33,245 nt of DNA from a virus. Every line of letters starts with the position of its first letter. The stretch's first letter is position 1. The notes beneath the pieces were generated by a model that was given only the letters and a program-made list of their open reading frames with translations, had not been told where the DNA came from and did not search any database. Below, in pieces: positions 30,380-33,245 of the stretch. The translations under genes were made by a program, and so were the position numbers. The stretch covers positions 1 to 33,245 of the IMG/VR virus record IMGVR_UViG_3300010883_000209; one strand, written 5' to 3'.

Positions 30380-31282
30380 ATGCCAGCTACACCGACAGGA
30401 TTTTGGAACGCCGGAGTTTCTACAAAAGAAGAAGTAAATGAAGCTAATATGAATCGTACTCTTGTTCAGTACGATCCTTTAGCTGCTAACCTACATGCAG
30501 CAACATTTGAGGGTATTCTTTCAGGTGTTAGAGATAAGATGACTTTGTTTCGTGCTAATGGTACGATCAATGAAGACTTGTTGCAGAAACTTGGAATAGC
30601 TGGTCCTTCTAGCGTATTCAGTGGAGCAGCTAATGGTAAGTTAATTTTATGGAGATATGAGGAAGGCGCGCCTAATCTTGTAAAAGCTACTGCTGGCGTT
30701 TTTCCAGGGGTAGACTCCGATGATTCATTTGGTAGGTTACTTACAGTAAATGGTACGTCTAGTGGATATATTGAATACAAAGATGGAACTTCTAATCCAT
30801 CTCTACCTAATTTCGTTGCAGCGTATGATATTCTCTTTAGTCATTTAGACCACTCAGCCAATATTCTTGCTAATGCAGCAGGTGTTAGATCATTCTTTGG
30901 TCTATTTGATTCACCAGGAGCTGATGATTTTCCTACTGCTACTGATGTATGTGTAGGTTTCAAAGCAGAGCTTGGTGGTGCTAGTTTTGATTGTGTTAGT
31001 GGAGATGGTGTTGCACTACAAAGCACTAATATTCCTGCTACCGCAGCAGGCGCAGGCGGATTCATCCAAGGTCACTTATTCCAATTCTGGTATCATGAAT
31101 CCGCAGAAACGGTGTACTTCTTTTACGATGGAGTATTAGTAGCCACTCACACCACTAGAGTACCTAATGCTACTGGATCTGGGCAGATTTACGTCGTACT
31201 TAGTTCTGATGGTGGTGGTGCTGGTGGAGTAGCAACCTTGAATCCTGCAATGACCGCCGTTAGTTGGCACGCACCTCTTTAA
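30380..31282 (+). CDS. Tail fibre-like protein with lectin-type domain (putative)
   Basis: A 300-residue protein after the last baseplate gene, with a strong AAGGAGG site. Residues about 1-75 read like a fibre-attachment part (GFWNAGVSTKEEVNEANMNR; FEGILSGVRDKMTLFRANGT). Residues about 80-300 are beta-rich, with AAYDILFSHLDHSANILANA, FVAAYDILFS and VYFFYDGVLVATHTTRVPNA, the last like the strand-turn pattern of concanavalin/laminin-G-like jelly rolls. It is a good candidate for the receptor-binding protein at the tail tip, separate from the giant fibre at 11817. Confidence 0.6.
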   Translation: MPATPTGFWNAGVSTKEEVNEANMNRTLVQYDPLAANLHAATFEGILSGVRDKMTLFRANGTINEDLLQKLGIAGPSSVFSGAANGKLILWRYEEGAPNLVKATAGVFPGVDSDDSFGRLLTVNGTSSGYIEYKDGTSNPSLPNFVAAYDILFSHLDHSANILANAAGVRSFFGLFDSPGADDFPTATDVCVGFKAELGGASFDCVSGDGVALQSTNIPATAAGAGGFIQGHLFQFWYHESAETVYFFYDGVLVATHTTRVPNATGSGQIYVVLSSDGGGAGGVATLNPAMTAVSWHAPL

Positions 31283-31291
31283 GGAAAAATA

Positions 31292-31633
31292 ATGTATTTT
31301 AGAAAACAAACAATAGAAGAGCAGATTCGATCAACTCTAGGGATTGCTGTTATGATATCACAATTTCCCGGAGGTAAGATGAAAATTACTAATGGTGATG
31401 GATCAGAGTTAAGTGCTACGAATAAAACGAAGCTTCTTACTTTGATGACGTCTATTGGATTTGCTGAATTAAGTACAGATGAAGAAATAGATCAGCATTT
31501 TTCCACTCTAAGACAAGTAGCTGATCCTGATAATCCAGTTCCAATCATTGATAACTTTGGAGCACAGGTAGAAGATAAAGATGGTATTAAAATGACTCAA
31601 CCAGGATTAAAAGAAGAACGAATAAGAATATAG
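31292..31633 (+). CDS. Hypothetical small protein
   Basis: A 113-residue acidic protein (EEQIRSTLGIAVMISQFPGG; SIGFAELSTDEEIDQHFSTL), with an AAGGAAAAAT site before the ATG. No family is recognised. It is the last AT-rich gene of the tail operon, so it may be a fibre accessory or chaperone, as small genes following fibre genes often are. Confidence 0.5.
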   Translation: MYFRKQTIEEQIRSTLGIAVMISQFPGGKMKITNGDGSELSATNKTKLLTLMTSIGFAELSTDEEIDQHFSTLRQVADPDNPVPIIDNFGAQVEDKDGIKMTQPGLKEERIRI

Positions 31634-31661
31634 AAGTGATGTATGAAAACTGTCCATACTT

Positions 31662-31690
31662 TAGACAAGTGTATTTGTTATTGATATGAT
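31662..31690 (+). promoter_or_regulatory. Promoter before the holin-like gene
   Basis: TAGACA (31662-31667), a 17-base spacer and TATGAT (31685-31690) preceded by TGA form a promoter with an extended -10 (TGATATGAT). It lies in the gap between the tail operon and the membrane genes and shares its -10 core with the promoter at 3552. Predicted start is near 31697. Confidence 0.6.
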
Positions 31691-31728
31691 TGTTACGAGT
31701 TAAGTTTGGTAAATGAAGGGAGACGGTT

Positions 31729-31905
31729 ATGTTTGGCACAGTAAGGCCGCAAATCTTTTTAGCGATCCTGTGCGCGACCTCATTTTCTTGTCTATCCATT
31801 TGGATAGGTTGGCAGATGGGGGCAGTTGAGGTAGTCACGGCCATAATCGGAGGTCTCTTCGGATTCCTCGGCGGCGTAAGCCTAAAGGTTCTAGAAAATG
31901 AATAA
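31729..31905 (+). CDS. Small two-helix membrane protein, holin-like
   Basis: A 58-residue protein, MFGTVRPQIFLAILCATSFS through IWIGWQM to SLKVLENE. Two hydrophobic segments (about residues 8-27 and 33-51) flank a short turn, and the C-terminus is short and charged. This is the size and layout of small class II holins, which form lysis pores, although other small phage membrane proteins look alike. AAGGGAG lies seven bases before the ATG. It has its own promoter, overlaps the next gene by eight bases, and is GC-richer than the tail genes. No endolysin is within the window; it would be expected further right. Confidence 0.65.
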   Translation: MFGTVRPQIFLAILCATSFSCLSIWIGWQMGAVEVVTAIIGGLFGFLGGVSLKVLENE

Positions 31906-32983
31906 AATTATAAGGATATTTTCCACGTTTATACACCTGTTAGTTGATGCTTTCTGCTATCCCTTCCGCATGGTGTACCGGGGGCTATGCAAGGTCTACG
32001 CGGGCCTCTGCGCTATCGGACGGGCCATCATAGCCACGCCGGGGGCAATCGTAAGGTCACCCCTTCGGGCTTACCGGCGAGTGGTTAAGGGCCGAGACTG
32101 GTTGCTGGCAAAAATTGAATACGCTCAGGCTGAGTCCGCCAAGTGGAAGACCGCCTTCCAGATTGTGAAAGCCCCGTACTCGTTCCTCCGCATGATGGGC
32201 CTTAATCCTCAAATGGCGATTGGTTTGCTGGTCGCGGGGTCTACTGTTGGAACCGGTGTGGTCGTGACTGAAACCGTCTTCGCTGATAGGTCGTTTCAAA
32301 GAGGCGATGCAGGGGTGTACACGGCTCCTACGGACGTTCCCACCAGCTATGTAGATGGAGATAACACTCTACGAATAGATCTCGGTTCTACTGCGGTTAG
32401 AGAGATTACCATTGAGAACGTCTCAGTGGGTACGGTGTTCACGGGGTCCGCCCTGCCGTCAGGTGAGGCAAATGTAGTGCAGATATCTGGCAATGTAGTA
32501 TCGGGAGGAGTAAATACTAAACTAGAAATAGGAACTCTAATCTTTGAGAAGTCCCGGTGCCGCACTCTTACTCTAAGTGATATAGACGCACATACTATAA
32601 TTGTTACCGGAAATGCCAGCGACGGCCAGTCCATAGCGCCTTCACCCGGCACATCTCGAATGTTGGCGATTGGCGGTGGTCACCACCAAGCAGACGCAAT
32701 GGTGACGAGCGGTGGCACCTATGACCGTATCTGGATACAAGCGCCTACGTCTGGTGTAAATGGACGCATAGGGACACTAAGGCTTACGAACCTCTACACC
32801 AAGGGGGGCGACTGCGTCCTGTCAAAACTCACGATAGGTGAATTGCGAATCGAGCTAAACGAGATCGGCTACGGCGACGGCTTCGCAATTAAGGACTTCA
32901 AGATAGAGACCTCGACCACTGGCGCGAACGTCACGATCACAGACAACGTCGAAGTGTCGATTTCGGAACCAGCAACTCAGTAG
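31898..32983 (+). CDS. Membrane-associated beta-rich protein of unknown function
   Basis: A 361-residue protein. Residues 1-70 are basic and amphipathic with hydrophobic runs (IFSTFIHLLVDAFCYPFRMV) and several Arg/Lys; a probable membrane span lies at about 104-128 (NPQMAIGLLVAGSTVGTGVV). The rest, from about 130, is rich in short beta strands (LRIDLGSTAVREITIENVSV; TLTLSDIDAHTIIVTGNASD; GRIGTLRLTNLYTKGG), as in right-handed beta-helix proteins. It overlaps the holin-like gene, and its GC-rich codon use matches that gene. A lysis-stage, surface or membrane-tethered virion role is possible. I do not recognise the family. Confidence 0.6.
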   Translation: MNKIIRIFSTFIHLLVDAFCYPFRMVYRGLCKVYAGLCAIGRAIIATPGAIVRSPLRAYRRVVKGRDWLLAKIEYAQAESAKWKTAFQIVKAPYSFLRMMGLNPQMAIGLLVAGSTVGTGVVVTETVFADRSFQRGDAGVYTAPTDVPTSYVDGDNTLRIDLGSTAVREITIENVSVGTVFTGSALPSGEANVVQISGNVVSGGVNTKLEIGTLIFEKSRCRTLTLSDIDAHTIIVTGNASDGQSIAPSPGTSRMLAIGGGHHQADAMVTSGGTYDRIWIQAPTSGVNGRIGTLRLTNLYTKGGDCVLSKLTIGELRIELNEIGYGDGFAIKDFKIETSTTGANVTITDNVEVSISEPATQ

Positions 32984-32998
32984 AGCACAGGAGAACCC

Positions 32999-33245
32999 GT
33001 GAACCCGTTTATAGCCCTCGTCCTTAAATACGCCCGCCCTTACATGATTGGCGAAGTCAAAAAGTACCTCGGGAACGGCCTGCCCGATATCTACGTGACA
33101 GTCATGGAGAACAACATCGACCTCCTCGACACGGCGATGACCGCCGCCGCGGACGGCAATCTTACCAAGAATGAAAAGAGGGCTCTCGCGGCCACGGCCA
33201 AACGCATGGCATCCACCCTTCCGGCCCTGATCGACGCGCTCCCGA
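32999..33245 (+). CDS. Hypothetical protein, cut by the window edge
   Basis: An open frame starting at GTG with a CAGGAG site upstream. The visible 82 residues are MNPFIALVLKYARPYMIGEV, KKYLGNGLPDIYVTV and then helical, Ala-rich sequence (GNLTKNEKRALAATAKRM). It continues past the right end. An N-terminal hydrophobic segment and amphipathic helices are visible. It follows the membrane-associated gene by 15 bases in the same GC-rich style, so both probably form one unit. Function unknown. Confidence 0.55.
   Translation, partial: MNPFIALVLKYARPYMIGEVKKYLGNGLPDIYVTVMENNIDLLDTAMTAAADGNLTKNEKRALAATAKRMASTLPALIDALP

Overview
The window carries the morphogenesis region of a tailed phage or prophage with a contractile tail (myovirus type). 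All genes lie on the plus strand and are tightly packed, often with ATGA or TAATG junctions. The parts are mosaic: a lambda-like terminase (GpA family), S49 protease with nested scaffold, decoration and capsid genes; a portal that looks like the DUF935/Mu gp29 family; and a PBSX (Xkd)-like sheath, tube, chaperone, tape measure, LysM hub and baseplate. No integrase, replication gene, tRNA or endolysin is visible. The host cannot be named from the sequence. Shine-Dalgarno sites are strong and sigma-70-like extended -10 promoters are present, so the host is a bacterium.

Layout: (1) 1-1387, two hypothetical genes and two hairpins in DNA with an extraordinary property: every GA is preceded by C and every TC is followed by G, so AGA, GGA, TGA, TCT, TCC and TCA are absent from both strands, in coding and non-coding DNA alike. 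(2) 1388-1627, an AT-rich intergenic border with a promoter. (3) 1628-3427, six small genes, several DNA-binding-like, ending at a strong terminator. (4) 3576-7179, terminase subunits and portal. (5) 7248-10812, protease/scaffold, decoration protein, major capsid protein and a lysine-tailed protein. (6) 10844-18754, connector and neck genes, interrupted by a 1470-residue repeat fibre and small beta-rich proteins. (7) 18763-22752, tail terminator candidate, sheath, tube, and a tail assembly chaperone with a -1 frameshift signal. (8) 22718-31633, tape measure, hub, baseplate and end-of-tail fibres. (9) 31729-33245, a GC-richer end with a holin-like gene, a membrane-anchored beta-rich protein and a gene cut by the window edge.

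How the genes work together: TerS and TerL would package DNA through the portal into a capsid built on the scaffold and matured by the S49 protease. Connector, head-closure and tail-completion proteins join head to tail. The chaperone and its frameshift form guide tube and sheath around the tape measure, and the baseplate genes build the tip.

The most unusual signal is the DGA/TCH-free block at 1-1387. It ends abruptly at 1388, overrides even the ribosome binding sites (both genes use AAGGT-N10-ATG because GGA is not available), and no protein-level constraint explains it. Secondary points are the -1 frameshift cassette (A AAT TTA plus hairpin), the synonymously diverged 228-nt fibre repeats, the fibre's location inside the neck module, and the GC-rich segment forming its tip.
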